Source: Chitinophagaceae bacterium (GTDB lineage Bacteria > Bacteroidota > Bacteroidia > Chitinophagales > Chitinophagaceae). From it: a stretch of 64,000 bases of DNA. The position numbers and the translations under genes were made by a program. Location: positions 868,001 through 932,000 of the forward strand of contig JADJPV010000002.1 of NCBI GenBank assembly GCA_016713085.1, written 5' to 3'. The notes below the pieces were generated by a model. It was not told where the DNA came from, ran no database searches, and saw only the letters and a program-made list of their open reading frames with translations. Of the stretch, positions 1-9,568 are shown in pieces. Numbering within the stretch: the first letter of the stretch is position 1; every line of letters starts with the position of its first letter.

Positions 1-303
1 CACGTTTAACCGTTTTGCCAATCCGCAGGGTACAGTAAAGAGCAATATCAATATGAACTTGGGACTGCAACGTAAATTATTCAAGAAGAAAATCATTCTA
101 ACGGTTATACAGTTGATCCATTTGTACAGCAGCAGAACAGAATCTTTACTTACGGAACAAATTTTAATCTTGAAAGTTACAGCCGTACACAAACAAGAAA
201 CTACCGCATTACATTAAGTTATAATTTCAACAAAACAACTACATCGAAAAAGAAGGGGCCAAGTGCAAGTGATTTGCTGAAGAAGAAAACTGGAAAGAGT
301 TGA
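1..303 (+). CDS. C-terminal end of an outer-membrane beta-barrel protein (5' truncated, frameshifted)
   Basis: The gene enters from the left edge. Its last residues alternate polar and aromatic amino acids (RNYRITLSYNFNK), typical of the closing strands of TonB-dependent or OMP_b-brl_3 barrels in Bacteroidota. A Lys-rich tail ending KKKTGKS follows. Reading needs a change of frame near position 105, where one base seems to be missing after 'acggtta'. The substrate cannot be told because the plug domain lies outside the window. The barrel assignment is inferred from strand pattern only. Confidence 0.6.
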
Positions 304-344
304 TTCGCAAACGGAAACTTATCTTTATACTCTAACAGAACAAT

Positions 345-747
345 ATGCAACAGGAAGATAACAGTATGAATTTTCACACCCGTAAATGGGTAAAGCCCGA
401 AGATCTGAATCCCAATCATTCTTTATTTGGCGAAAGACTGCTGCAATGGATTGATGAAGAAGCTGCTCTTTATGCAATCATTCAGCTGGAGAATAAGCAT
501 GTTGTAACAAAATTTATTTCGAGATCAATTTATTTCATCACCCAAACAGGGCGATATTATTGAAATAGGAATTGTGGCTACTCATTTTGGAAATACGTCA
601 TTAACTCTCAAATGTGAGGTAAGGAATAAACTGACCCGTGAGCAGATCTTAACCATTGAGAAAATTGTGTTTGTGAATGTAAATGAAGAAGGTAAACCTG
701 TGCCGCATGGTAAAACAGAAATCACTTATGTAAAGGATCGGTTTTAA
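345..747 (+). CDS. Acyl-CoA thioesterase, hotdog fold (frameshifted)
   Basis: Likely hydrolyses acyl-CoA to free acid plus CoA as a single-domain cytoplasmic hotdog enzyme of the YciA/BFIT type. Seen: NPNHSLFGERLLQWIDEEAA followed by a conserved block HVVTKFISE, then after the shift QGDIIEIG, THFGNTSLTLKCEV and a C-terminal PHGKTEITYVKDRF. Two single-base losses near 520-535 are needed to join the halves, giving about 134 residues, normal for the family. The motif LFGERLL is usually LFGGRLL in relatives, so the Glu may be a substitution or an error. The start could also be the ATG at 366, which fits the family N-terminus (MNFHTRKW) better. Confidence 0.82.
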
Positions 748-813
748 CAATGGCATAAAAAGTTGCTGATCAAAATTGATCAACAACTTATCTTCAAGTC
801 ACTGTTTCCAATT

Positions 814-1074
814 TTACTCTTCCTCATCTTCTAATAAGCATCCTGCCCGAAGAACAGTTTCTCCCCAGCTGGCAATTACTTTATCATCTAAGCATTCAGC
901 AATATCATGAATGGGGTGCTCTTTTTCTTCCACAATTTCCTCTCCTTCATTGTAAGTGGAAATGCAAAGAGCATAGTCACTTTTAAAGTGAACCTTAATC
1001 AGCTTCAGCGCTTCATTTTCTTTTTCCTGGATGAGATAATGGCATCCGGTTTCCATTAGTTCATACGAATACAT
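814..1074 (-). CDS. Small acidic hypothetical protein (86 aa)
   Basis: No family recognised. The 86-residue product starts MYSYELMETGCHYLIQEKE and ends in the acidic run LLEDEEE. It has a mixed alpha/beta character, no signal peptide and no membrane segment. It stands alone, convergent with the thioesterase and with 220 bases free upstream. The composition looks like a genuine soluble protein, but its role is unknown. Confidence 0.55.
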   Translation of the reverse strand: MYSYELMETGCHYLIQEKENEALKLIKVHFKSDYALCISTYNEGEEIVEEKEHPIHDIAECLDDKVIASWGETVLRAGCLLEDEEE

Positions 1075-1294
1075 AGTTCACAATTTTAATCTTTAACAAT
1101 AATATCAATCCGCAAGCAGAACTTAATGGTGTTGGTAAGTTGGAGATGGTTGAAATCAACCTGTTTTCCAGAGGTTCAGTACCCGACAAATGTAGACCGA
1201 TTTACGGGATTTAGGGAATGCAAAAATGGCATCTGGTTTTAATTTTACAGAAATTTAATGCAAGGCTGCTGAAAACCAATTGGTTGGAACTTAA

Positions 1295-1737
1295 CTATTC
1301 CAGCTCTGTTACGCTGATCTTCTTGCCATCAAAGCTAACCAGCAGGATTTTGACCGATCTTACAGGCTGTCCGTTTTGCAGGGCAGGACTCCAGTTACCC
1401 TGGCTCATCCATGTTTTTAATGCAGAAAAATCCGGGCGAACATTACTGTTTGGTCTTGCTTCATACAGGCAGGCTTTGCCATCTGTATTAATCAATAAGC
1501 TGAGGGTTATTTTGCCGCCTGCTTTTTTCTGTACATATTCTTTAAAGAAATGATCGAGATGATCATCAAGGCTTGTTTTCTTGTTGTTCCATTGTGCGGT
1601 TTGCTGCACACGGATATAAACATCATCAATGGATTATTGCCGAATTGTTTGCAACTGTCTAAACGGATGATTTCCTGTTGCTGGGCATTACTTTGTAAAC
1701 AGATGAAGAGAAGGATAAAGGATATGATTGCTTTCAT
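1295..1737 (-). CDS. Secreted TonB C-terminal-like protein (frameshifted)
   Basis: The N-terminus MKAIISFILLFICLQSNAQQ is a clear Sec signal peptide. After a change of frame around 1610-1640 the protein continues with HLDHFFKEYVQKKAGGKITL, then DFSALKTWMSQGNWSPALQNG and PVRSVKILLVSFDGKKI. This layout (beta strand, short helix, 'W.PA..NG.PV' turn, closing strand) is typical of TonB C-terminal-like periplasmic domains common in Bacteroidota. The total is about 147 residues with no transmembrane anchor apart from the signal. The role is unknown. A lone periplasmic TonB-like domain could bind a receptor or peptidoglycan. Confidence 0.6.
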
Positions 1738-1840
1738 AGGGTAAATATAGAAAATCGCCGGAAGCTGCGAGCCATAAGCTGTAAGTGAAAATAGTTTGCG
1801 TATTTGCGAGTAGCGTGAAGCGAAAGGCTTGCGGCCATTT

Positions 1841-2449
1841 TCACAACTTAAAACCCTGTACTCCGGGTTTCTTATTTGCTTCGCTCATTAAAACTGTTTG
1901 AAGCAGCCTTTTATTTCTTGTTTCAGGAGTTTTGGCACTGTCGAGCCAGAACATAAATTGCTTACGGGTAGAAGGAGCAAAAGCTTTGAAATTATTAAGT
2001 GCTGCTTTTTTTCCTTTAAATGCCTGCAGCAAATCTTTGGGAAGCTGATTGGTATTTGCGGCATGGTTCGAAGCGGTTAATGTATCCCAGCTGCCATTCT
2101 TTTTAGCAGTTTCAATTTTTTCAAGTCCCTGCGGTAACATCAGACCATTGGCTATTAAAACTTCAACACGTTGTTTGTTTACATCGCTCCAAACACTTTT
2201 AGGTTTACGGGGCGTAATGAGTATCATCGCCCGTTCATCATCTAATTTGCGGGCAAGACTGTCGATCCACCCAAAGCATAAGCATTCTTCTACAATATCA
2301 TTGTAGGGCAGCCGGGGTTTGCTTTTTCCAACCTTATAATATATAAGCCAGATACCGGTCGATTTCTGATGATTTTTTTGCAGCCAGCTGCGCCAGGCTT
2401 TCCTGTCTTTGGGATAGAAAGAATCGAGGCTGTCAATAGCCCTTGCCAT
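1841..2449 (-). CDS. YdeI/OmdA-family protein
   Basis: The 202-residue protein shows the family signature: FYPKDRKAWRSWLQKNHQKS at the N-terminus, then VEECLCFGWIDS (the conserved CFGWIDS core), ITPRKPKSVWSDVNKQRV, and a C-terminal OmdA-type segment with FKAFAPSTRKQFMFWLDSAK and ETRNKRL. Members are small cytoplasmic proteins linked loosely to bacteriocin protection and stress, with no agreed biochemical function. It starts just upstream of a small membrane-protein gene on the same strand (2456-2638), with a spacing of 6 bases, suggesting co-transcription. Confidence 0.85.
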   Translation of the reverse strand: MARAIDSLDSFYPKDRKAWRSWLQKNHQKSTGIWLIYYKVGKSKPRLPYNDIVEECLCFGWIDSLARKLDDERAMILITPRKPKSVWSDVNKQRVEVLIANGLMLPQGLEKIETAKKNGSWDTLTASNHAANTNQLPKDLLQAFKGKKAALNNFKAFAPSTRKQFMFWLDSAKTPETRNKRLLQTVLMSEANKKPGVQGFKL

Positions 2450-2455
2450 AAAGTA

Positions 2456-2638
2456 TTATCCTTCGTGTTTGCGGTTGAGCATCCAGATGAGGAAAGCAAT
2501 GAAGAAGATGCCAATACCAGCTCCTCCGAAAATGATTGCTGTCAGCACTTTCTGAGCGCCAACAGATAAAACCATTGACAGGGCAACTACCAGGTATACG
2601 ATGAAGATGGTAAGGAGAGTGTAAATCTTTTTGTCCAT
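2456..2638 (-). CDS. Small two-helix membrane protein (60 aa)
   Basis: Sixty residues, with two hydrophobic helices (residues about 6-28 and 33-53) joined by a short VGAQK turn and a basic tail NRKHEG. No family recognised. It precedes the YdeI-family gene by only a few bases on the same strand, so the two probably share a promoter in the gap upstream of 2638. Confidence 0.6.
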   Translation of the reverse strand: MDKKIYTLLTIFIVYLVVALSMVLSVGAQKVLTAIIFGGAGIGIFFIAFLIWMLNRKHEG

Positions 2639-2757
2639 GTTTTGATTTTAGTGAAGCGAAATTGAGAAATAATCAGTTATGTGCCAAAAATTATTCACAG
2701 GACTGTGAACAAATTCTACAGCGGAGGGCGAAAGTGGTTTTGTTATATTTGCCAGCC

Positions 2758-2791
2758 AAGCCCCTCCAAACCTCCCCAAAGGGGAGGCTTT
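2758..2791. repeat. GC-rich palindrome, 'CCTCCCC-AAA-GGGGAGG' family
   Basis: The perfect 7-bp stem CCTCCCC/GGGGAGG with an AAA loop lies at 2771-2787, and outer AAGCC/GGCTT arms extend it. Related cores occur at 24973-24987 (TCCCCC-AAA-GGGGGA), 25081-25097 and 29248-29266, so this is one member of a dispersed family. Confidence 0.7.
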
Positions 2792-2911
2792 CAAAGCACA
2801 AACCTCGCTTGTCAACCGGTTAAATAAAGTGCAGACCCTGTTGATAGTTGCAGAGTAAAAAACTGATGCTGGTGTGGAAGATAAAATGTTTAATAAACTG
2901 ATGCTGTACCG

Positions 2912-2934
2912 CCTTCTCTCTACGGGAGAGAAGG
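2912..2934. repeat. Hairpin CCTTCTCTC/GAGAGAAGG
   Basis: Perfect 9-bp arms separated by 5 bases, about 40 bases upstream of the parE start. Its sequence is unlike the CCTCCCC family, so it belongs to a second palindrome type. Confidence 0.55.
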
Positions 2935-2972
2935 AAGGGTTGAGAAGGCCTCATAAAACTATAAACTGTTCA

Positions 2973-4864
2973 ATGGCTGAAGAAAAAAGAACTTGTTTGA
3001 TTACGACGAAGATTCCATTAAAACCCTCGATTGGCAGGAACATATCCGTCTTCGTCCGGGAATGTATATTGGAAAGTTAGGCGACGGCAGCAGCCCGGAT
3101 GACGGGATTTATGTACTCATGAAAGAAGTGCTTGATAACTGCATTGATGAACATACGATGGGTTATGGCAAGCAGGTGGAAGTAAATCTGGAAAATGGTG
3201 TGGTAACGATCCGTGACTATGGCCGTGGTATTCCGTTGGGGAAAGTGGTGGATGTGGTGAGTAAGATCAACACCGGTGCCAAGTACGACAGCAAAGTGTT
3301 TCAGAAAAGTGTGGGTTTGAATGGTGTAGGTACAAAAGCGGTGAATGCATTGAGCAGTTATTTTAAAGTAACGGCTTTTCGTGATGGCAAAGAAAAAACC
3401 GCTGAGTTTGCAAAAGGCATCTTAACAAAAGAGCATAAAGAGCAAAAGAGTACCGAAGAAAACGGAACATTGGTTACGTTCATTCCCGATGAATCAGTGT
3501 TTAAGAACTACCGTTATATTCATGAGTACATGGATAACCAGTTCTGGAACTATTGCTACCTCAATGCAGGTTTGGTTGTCAATTTTAATGGAAAGAAATA
3601 CATTTCCAAAAATGGTTTGCTTGATCTGCTTCAGCGCAAAACCAATATGGATGAGATCCGTTATCCCATCATTCATTTAAAAGGCGATGATATTGAAGTA
3701 GCCCTTACTCATGAAAATCAGTACGGCGAAGAATATTATTCATTTGTAAACGGACAGTTTACCACACAGGGTGGAACACATTTGGCTGCATTTCGTGAAG
3801 GGTATGTAAAAACGATTCGTGATTTTTATAAAAAGGATTATGATGCGGCTGATATACGTGGAAGCATTTGTGCAGCAGTAAGTGTGCGTGTGCAGGAACC
3901 GGTATTTGAAAGTCAGACAAAACTAAACTTGGTTCAACAACGGTTTCTGAAGGCGGACCAAGCATGAAGAATTTTATCGGCGATTTTTTGGCAAGAGATC
4001 TTGATCTGTATTTGCACCGTAACCCAACTGTTGCCGATGCATTGAAGCGCCGCATTGAACAAAATGAAAAGAACGCAAGGAACTGGCAGGTATAAAAAAA
4101 CTCGCCAATGAGAGAGCGAAGAAAGCGAACCTTCACAATAAAAAATTAAGAGACTGCCGTTTTCATTACAACGATGAAGCAACAGGCAAAGACCGAATCA
4201 AAATAATTGAGAAACAAAAAGAAAGCACCATTTTTATTACCGAAGGTGATTCTGCCAGCGGAAGTATTACCAAATCAAGAAATGTAGAAACACAGGCGGT
4301 GTTCAGTTTGCGTGGTAAACCATTGAACTGTTTTGGTCTCACTAAAAAAAAGTGGTGTACGAAAATGAAGAGTTCAACCTGTTACAGCATGCATTGAATA
4401 TTGAAGATGATTATGAGAATCTCCGTTACAATAACATTGTAATTGCAACTGATGCTGATGTGGATGGTATGCATATTCGTTTATTGCTGATGACATTCTT
4501 TTTGCAGTTCTTTCCTGACCTGGTGAAGAATGGCCATGTGTACATTCTTGAAACTCCGTTGTTTCGTGTACGGGATAAAAAGGAAACGATTTATTGTTAC
4601 GATGAAACTGCCAAACAGGAAGCGGTTAAAAAATTAGGCAACAAACCGGAGATCACAAGATTTAAAGGTTTGGGTGAAATCAGTCCCGAAGAATTTGGCA
4701 AGTTCATTGGAGCAGAAATGCGTAAAGAACCGGTGATGTTATTACCTGAAACGCATATTCAGCAGGTGCTGGAATATTATATGGGTAAGAACACACCCGA
4801 CAGGCAGGAATTTATTATTGATAACCTGAAAGTAGAACTGGATATAGTAGAAGAAAATGTGTAA
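2973..4864 (+). CDS. parE: Topoisomerase IV subunit B (type IIA ATPase subunit), four frameshifts
   Basis: ATPase subunit of topoisomerase IV, which decatenates and relaxes DNA together with ParC. Seen: RPGMYIGKLGDGSS, the ATP-site Asn in EVLDNCIDEHTMG, DYGRGIP, GLNGVGTKAVNALS, then the Toprim motifs ITEGDSASGS and ATDADVDGMHI and the closing RFKGLGEISPEEF. Reading through needs single-base corrections in A runs at about 2983-2988, 3926, 4067-4070 and 4344-4351, giving about 630 residues, a normal length. With the first fix the natural start is the ATG at 2973 (MAEEKKNLFDYDED); a TTG at 2993 is the first start of the uncorrected frame. The partner parC follows at 7025 after three unrelated genes. 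It is named ParE rather than GyrB because the ParC-like subunit is near and GyrA lies elsewhere in the window. Confidence 0.88.
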
Positions 4865-4987
4865 CCACGAATTACACAAATTTGCACGAATGAATACGCT
4901 GCCGGGAAATATTAAAAAAGTAACAAAAGGAATTTCATTGAATCAATTCGTGTTGATTCGTGTAATTCGTGGCCAATAAATTAAGGA

Positions 4988-5770
4988 ATGTTTGAATTTC
5001 ACGCCGACAGGAAACGATATTTTGAGATACAAGTTCTGAATACAGAAAAGTATGTGCTGCCATTTATTGAGAAAGTATTTTCAATAAAACAAGGGATGCG
5101 TGTTTTGGAAATTGGTTGCGGTGAAGGCGGTGTTTTGAAAGTATTTGTCGACAAAGGTTGTATAGGTGTGGGAGTGGAGCTGGATGAAAGCCGTTTGGTG
5201 AATGCAAGGGAATGGATGGCAGCTGAATTGCAGAATCAGCAGATGAAATTCTATTCAAAAGATATTTATCAAACTACCTATGCAGAATTAGGTGGAGCAT
5301 TTGATGTGATTGTACTGAAGGATGTAATTGAACATATTCATGATCAGCCAAAGCTGATTGAATGGATGAAAAGTTTTTTAACTCCGGGTGGAGTGATCTT
5401 CTTTGGTTTCCCGCCATGGTATATGCCGTTTGGCGGGCATCAGCAGATTAATAAAGGCAAATGGTTAAGCAAGTTGCCTTATTATCATTTGCTGCCAGCG
5501 CCAATTTATAAATGGTTGCTGAAATCGAATGGAGAGAACTGGGAAGAAATGCTGGAGATCAAAGAAACAGGAATATCAATTGAACGTTTTGAACGGATCT
5601 GTAAAGAGAAAGGATACAACCTGATCAACCAAACACATTTCCTGGTAAACCCGATTTATGAATATAAGTTTGGCTGGAAACCAAAAGAACAGTTTGGATT
5701 AATCAAAGCTATTGCGTTTGTACGGAATTTTTTTACAAGTTGTGTTTATTATTTAATACAAAGCAAATAA
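4988..5770 (+). CDS. Class I SAM-dependent methyltransferase
   Basis: A 260-residue Rossmann-fold methyltransferase. Motif I VLEIGCGEGGVLKVF (about residues 39-53) binds S-adenosylmethionine, an acidic residue in GVELDESRL closes strand 2, and VIVLKDVIEHIHD is motif IV, followed by LTPGGVIFFGFPPWYMPFGGH. The C-terminal half (WKPKEQFG, hydrophobic end) resembles methyltransferases acting on lipids or quinone-like substrates, but the acceptor cannot be identified. It sits between parE and a DUF1835 gene, with 15 bases to the next start, so these genes are likely co-transcribed. Confidence 0.8.
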   Translation: MFEFHADRKRYFEIQVLNTEKYVLPFIEKVFSIKQGMRVLEIGCGEGGVLKVFVDKGCIGVGVELDESRLVNAREWMAAELQNQQMKFYSKDIYQTTYAELGGAFDVIVLKDVIEHIHDQPKLIEWMKSFLTPGGVIFFGFPPWYMPFGGHQQINKGKWLSKLPYYHLLPAPIYKWLLKSNGENWEEMLEIKETGISIERFERICKEKGYNLINQTHFLVNPIYEYKFGWKPKEQFGLIKAIAFVRNFFTSCVYYLIQSK

Positions 5771-5785
5771 CAGAATCAGGATAAC

Positions 5786-6613
5786 ATGATACACATTGTT
5801 TTTAATGAAGCAGATGTTGAGGTGCTGCAACAGGCAATTGAACTGGATGAAAGCCTGCAGGGTGAAGTAATGCAGGTAAGTGATGATTATGCAGTTGGTC
5901 CGCTGAAAGATATTTATACCCAAGAAGGTATTGAAGCAAGAAAGAACTGGTGGCGTGAAGTACTCGCTGGTGGAGATTATGATGGAAAAGTGGATACAGG
6001 TGAATTGGATGACAACAGGCTTGTTGCATTTTTGATTGAACGGTTGCAGGTGACTGATGAAGAAAAAATCTGGATATGGGCCGCACAGAACAAACATGAT
6101 GTAAGCGGATATTACTGGTTAATGAGTCAGCTAAAAGATTTCCAGGGAAGAGTGTCCATTCTTTACCTGAACAATCTTCCGTTCATTAATGAAAAGGGAT
6201 TGATTTTTTACCCGGAGTGGATTCACACTATTCAGCCAAAAGAAATGACCAAAGCAAAGAAGCTGTCGAGGCTAATTACGGCAAGTGAGTTTGAAGTTGA
6301 TCCGGATGAATGGACAAAACTCTGCACTGAAGAAAAAGGTGTTCGTTTACTGGAAGGTGGAAAGAAACTGATGCAGAAGGATTATGATTACTATGATGCA
6401 GATCTGAAAAATTTCATTTCTGCAGACTGGCAGAAGGGGAGTAAGATCATCAACCAGTTTTTAAGTAAGAATAAAGAAACAACAGGCGACGCTTATATGC
6501 TGTGGCGTTTAAAGCTGATGATTGCAGAAGGTTTGTTTGATGTGCAGGGAGAAGTAAAGAACATGAAAGAATTTGAAGTGAAGAAAAAAGCCGGGGCTGT
6601 GGAAACTGTCTGA
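5786..6613 (+). CDS. DUF1835 (plus DUF3658-like) protein
   Basis: 275 residues starting MIHIVFNEADVEVLQQA, with the DUF1835 N-terminal pattern (HIVF...GEVMQVSDDYAVGPL) and a C-terminal part (DWQKGSKIINQFLS, GDAYMLWRLKLMIAEG) matching the helical DUF3658 companion domain. Cytoplasmic, with no signal. Function is unknown in the family. It follows the methyltransferase by 15 bases and precedes the DUF4260 gene by 33. Confidence 0.75.
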   Translation: MIHIVFNEADVEVLQQAIELDESLQGEVMQVSDDYAVGPLKDIYTQEGIEARKNWWREVLAGGDYDGKVDTGELDDNRLVAFLIERLQVTDEEKIWIWAAQNKHDVSGYYWLMSQLKDFQGRVSILYLNNLPFINEKGLIFYPEWIHTIQPKEMTKAKKLSRLITASEFEVDPDEWTKLCTEEKGVRLLEGGKKLMQKDYDYYDADLKNFISADWQKGSKIINQFLSKNKETTGDAYMLWRLKLMIAEGLFDVQGEVKNMKEFEVKKKAGAVETV

Positions 6614-6646
6614 ACCATGATTTTTAGGATTTAAACGATTCAACAG

Positions 6647-7021
6647 ATGAAGACAATAATAAAGCTGGAAGAGTTAGGGATGTTTCTTGGATGTATTGCA
6701 GTTTTGTACATACAGCAGGTAAATTGGTGGTGGTATCTGTTATTGTTTTTGGGACCTGATATCAGTATGCTTGGTTATTTAGCAGGTGATAAGGTTGGTG
6801 CATTGTGTTATAACCTTTTTCATCATAAAGCAATTGCAATCATGGTATTTGTTCTTGGTTTAATGATTCAGTTGCCGGGTGATATTGCAGATAAAGACTG
6901 GCTGATTAATCTTGGCATTATTTTATTCGGTCATTCATCCATGGATCGTTTTTTTGGTTATGGTTTGAAATATGAAAATGGATTTAAGTTTACACATTTA
7001 GGTGAAATAGGAAAGAAATAA
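6647..7021 (+). CDS. DUF4260 membrane protein
   Basis: 124 residues with about three to four membrane helices and the family's conserved features: NWWWYLLLFLGPDISMLGYL, LYNLFHHKA and a C-terminal GHSSMDRFFGYGLKY followed by FTHLG. It lies directly before parC, with only 3 bases between its stop and the parC start, so it is probably translated from the same message. Function is unknown. Confidence 0.8.
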   Translation: MKTIIKLEELGMFLGCIAVLYIQQVNWWWYLLLFLGPDISMLGYLAGDKVGALCYNLFHHKAIAIMVFVLGLMIQLPGDIADKDWLINLGIILFGHSSMDRFFGYGLKYENGFKFTHLGEIGKK

Positions 7022-7024
7022 GTT

Positions 7025-9538
7025 ATGAGTGCAGCGAAAAAGAAAGAAAATGTTTTTGATAATGAAGGCGGGGTGCAGGGCCAGTATAAAAACTGGTTCC
7101 TTGATTATGCATCGTATGTAATCCTTGAACGTGCGGTACCTGCCATTGAAGATGGTCTGAAACCTGTCCAGCGTCGAATCCTTCATGCTATGAAAGAAAT
7201 GGATGATGGGCGTTTCAACAAGGTTGCCAACATCATCGGGCAGGCCATGCAGTATCATCCGCATGGTGATGCAAGTATTGGTGATGCATTGGTGAATATG
7301 GGTCAGAAAGATTTATTGATTGAAACGCAGGGTAACTGGGGTGATGTGCGTACAGGCGATGATGCGGCTGCAGCACGTTATATTGAAGCCCGTCTTTCAA
7401 AGTTTGCACTGGAAGTTGCCTTCAATAATAAAACAACAGAATGGCAGCTGAGTTATGATGGAAGAAAGAATGAGCCTGTTGTATTGCCCATGAAGTTTCC
7501 GTTGCTGCTTGCACACGGAGCTGATGGTATTGCGGTTGGTTTGTCAACAAAAATTCTTCCGCATAATTTCTGTGAATTAATTGAGGCGTCCATTAAATGT
7601 TTGCGTGGAAAGCGTTTTGAAATCTTACCCGATTTTCAAACAGGAGGAATGATTGATGTTGCCAATTACAATGATGGCAAGCGTGGTGGTAAAGTAAGAG
7701 TGCGTGCACATATTGAAGAGCTGGATAAAAAAACATTGCTCATTAAAGATGTTCCTTACGGTGTTACAACCACGCAATTAATGGACAGCATCGTTAAAGC
7801 AAACGACCAGGGAAAAATAAAAGTTAAGAAGGTAACTGATAATACTGCAGCTGAAGTAGAAGTGCAGATCGATCTGGCCCCCGGTATTTCACCTGATATA
7901 ACAATAGATGCATTGTATGCATTCACTGATTGTGAAGTATCTATTTCGCCCAATGCATGTGTAATTGTTGACAACAAGCCACAGTTCCTGACTGTATCTG
8001 ATTTGCTGAGATATTCAGCTGATCAAACCAAAGAGTTATTGAAGAAAGAACTGGAGATCAAGTTGGGTGAACTAATGGAGAAATGGCATTACACTTCACT
8101 GGAAAAAATCTTCTTTGAAGAAAAGATATATAAGGAACTGGAGAAGAAACATGAAACCTGGGATAAAGTAATCATAGCAATTGATCAGGCTTTTGTCCCG
8201 TTTAAAAAACAACTGAAAAGGGAAATCAAGCGGGAAGATATTATCAAGCTTACTGAAAAGCCGGTGCGTCGTATTTACCGTTTGGATATTGATGAATTGA
8301 ATGACCAGATCAAGGCACTGGAAGCAGATATGAAACAGGTGAAGTATGACCTGGCAAACCTTGTTGATTATGCGGTGGCTTATTATGAAAACCTGTTGAA
8401 GAAGTATGGTAAGGGAAGAGAACGTAAAACAGAAATTAAACCGTTTGAAACCATCCAGGTAAAACAGGTGGCTATTGCCAATGCCAAATTGTACATGAAT
8501 CGTGAAGATGGTTTCATTGGTACTTCACTGAAGAAAGATGAGTTTGTTTGTGATTGCTCCGACTTTGATGATATCATTGTGTTTACCAAACGAGGTATTA
8601 TGAAAGTGGTGAAGGTGAGCGACAAGTCTTATATCGGCAAGGATATTATTCATGCAGCCGTATTTCAGAAAAATGATGAACGCACGACTTACAACATGAT
8701 TTATGCTGATGGAAAAGGTGGTGTGAGTTATGCCAAGCGTTTTAATGTAACAGGTATCACAAGAGAGAAAGAATATGATTTGACAAGAGGTGATGAAAAA
8801 AGTAAAGTGCATTATTTCACTGTAAACCTCAATGGTGAGGCGGAAGTAGTGAAGATTGTGTTGAGCCCGAATTGTACTGCCCGTAACAAAGAGTTTGATT
8901 TTGATTTTGAAGAACTGGATATCAAAGGCAGAAGCAGCATGGGGAACCAGGTAACCAAGTATCCAATCAAGTCCGTTAAGTTTAAAGAGAAAGGTAAATC
9001 AACATTGAGTGGAAAGAAAATGTGGTTTGATGATAAGTTTGGCCGTTTAACAACTGAGGAGAAAGGTGAATACTTAGGTAAGTTTGAACCTGAAGATAAA
9101 GTGCTGGTGATTTATAAAGATGGTAATTATGAAATCACCGACCAGGAACTCACACAAAAATTTGACCCGGAATCTGTTTTACTGATTGAGTTATTTAAAC
9201 CGGAGAAAATTGTAACGGCTGTTTACCTTGATAATGATAAGTTGCAATACAATGTAAAACGTTTCAAAATTGAAACAACCACACTTCGGAATAAATTCTT
9301 CTTCATCAAAGAAGGAGATAAGAATTATGTGGAAGCAGTTACGACAGATGATGAACCTGTACTTGCCATGCAAAGCGGTAGAGGTGCACAGGTACGTAAA
9401 GCAAAAATAAAATTAGCCAAGGTTGCAGAGCTGATGGGCTGGAAAGCAGTGGGAGCAAAGCTTACAGACTATAACAAGAGTATTGAAATGGAATGGGTGA
9501 AGGAAGATCCGCATGCACAACCGGAGTTATTTGAATAG
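7025..9538 (+). CDS. parC: Topoisomerase IV subunit A
   Basis: An 837-residue DNA-cleaving subunit. The catalytic Tyr is Tyr119 in AAARYIEARLS. Other family motifs are SYVILERAVPAIEDGLKPVQRRIL, the QYHPHGDASIGDALV helix and LLAHGADGIAVGLSTKILPHN. A coiled-coil region (residues about 420-460) is followed by a C-terminal half with weak blade-like repeats and without a GyrA box of the QRRGGRG type. That box is present in the gyrase A protein at 54 kb, so this one is the topoisomerase IV subunit. It works with ParE (2973-4864). The reading frame is intact. Confidence 0.93.
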   Translation: MSAAKKKENVFDNEGGVQGQYKNWFLDYASYVILERAVPAIEDGLKPVQRRILHAMKEMDDGRFNKVANIIGQAMQYHPHGDASIGDALVNMGQKDLLIETQGNWGDVRTGDDAAAARYIEARLSKFALEVAFNNKTTEWQLSYDGRKNEPVVLPMKFPLLLAHGADGIAVGLSTKILPHNFCELIEASIKCLRGKRFEILPDFQTGGMIDVANYNDGKRGGKVRVRAHIEELDKKTLLIKDVPYGVTTTQLMDSIVKANDQGKIKVKKVTDNTAAEVEVQIDLAPGISPDITIDALYAFTDCEVSISPNACVIVDNKPQFLTVSDLLRYSADQTKELLKKELEIKLGELMEKWHYTSLEKIFFEEKIYKELEKKHETWDKVIIAIDQAFVPFKKQLKREIKREDIIKLTEKPVRRIYRLDIDELNDQIKALEADMKQVKYDLANLVDYAVAYYENLLKKYGKGRERKTEIKPFETIQVKQVAIANAKLYMNREDGFIGTSLKKDEFVCDCSDFDDIIVFTKRGIMKVVKVSDKSYIGKDIIHAAVFQKNDERTTYNMIYADGKGGVSYAKRFNVTGITREKEYDLTRGDEKSKVHYFTVNLNGEAEVVKIVLSPNCTARNKEFDFDFEELDIKGRSSMGNQVTKYPIKSVKFKEKGKSTLSGKKMWFDDKFGRLTTEEKGEYLGKFEPEDKVLVIYKDGNYEITDQELTQKFDPESVLLIELFKPEKIVTAVYLDNDKLQYNVKRFKIETTTLRNKFFFIKEGDKNYVEAVTTDDEPVLAMQSGRGAQVRKAKIKLAKVAELMGWKAVGAKLTDYNKSIEMEWVKEDPHAQPELFE

Positions 9539-9568
9539 TTTCATTTATTTTTTGAAACGACTTTTGAG

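Larger units (their letters stand above)
2639..2972. other. Intergenic region upstream of parE with two palindromic elements
   Basis: No coding potential seen across 334 bases between divergent genes. It contains a TATATTTG box at 2744-2751 that matches the Bacteroidota -7 consensus, although I find no clear -33 box at the right distance. It also contains two short GC-rich hairpins listed separately (2758-2791 and 2912-2934). It probably carries the parE promoter. Confidence 0.5.

Noticed and set aside
1218..1553. Plus-strand frame of 111 codons
   Set aside because: It is antisense to the TonB-like secreted protein, which has a signal peptide and family-like pattern.
2973..4864. Split parE as two real genes or a pseudogene
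   Set aside because: All motifs are present in order and each break is a single-base change in an A run, so errors explain it better.
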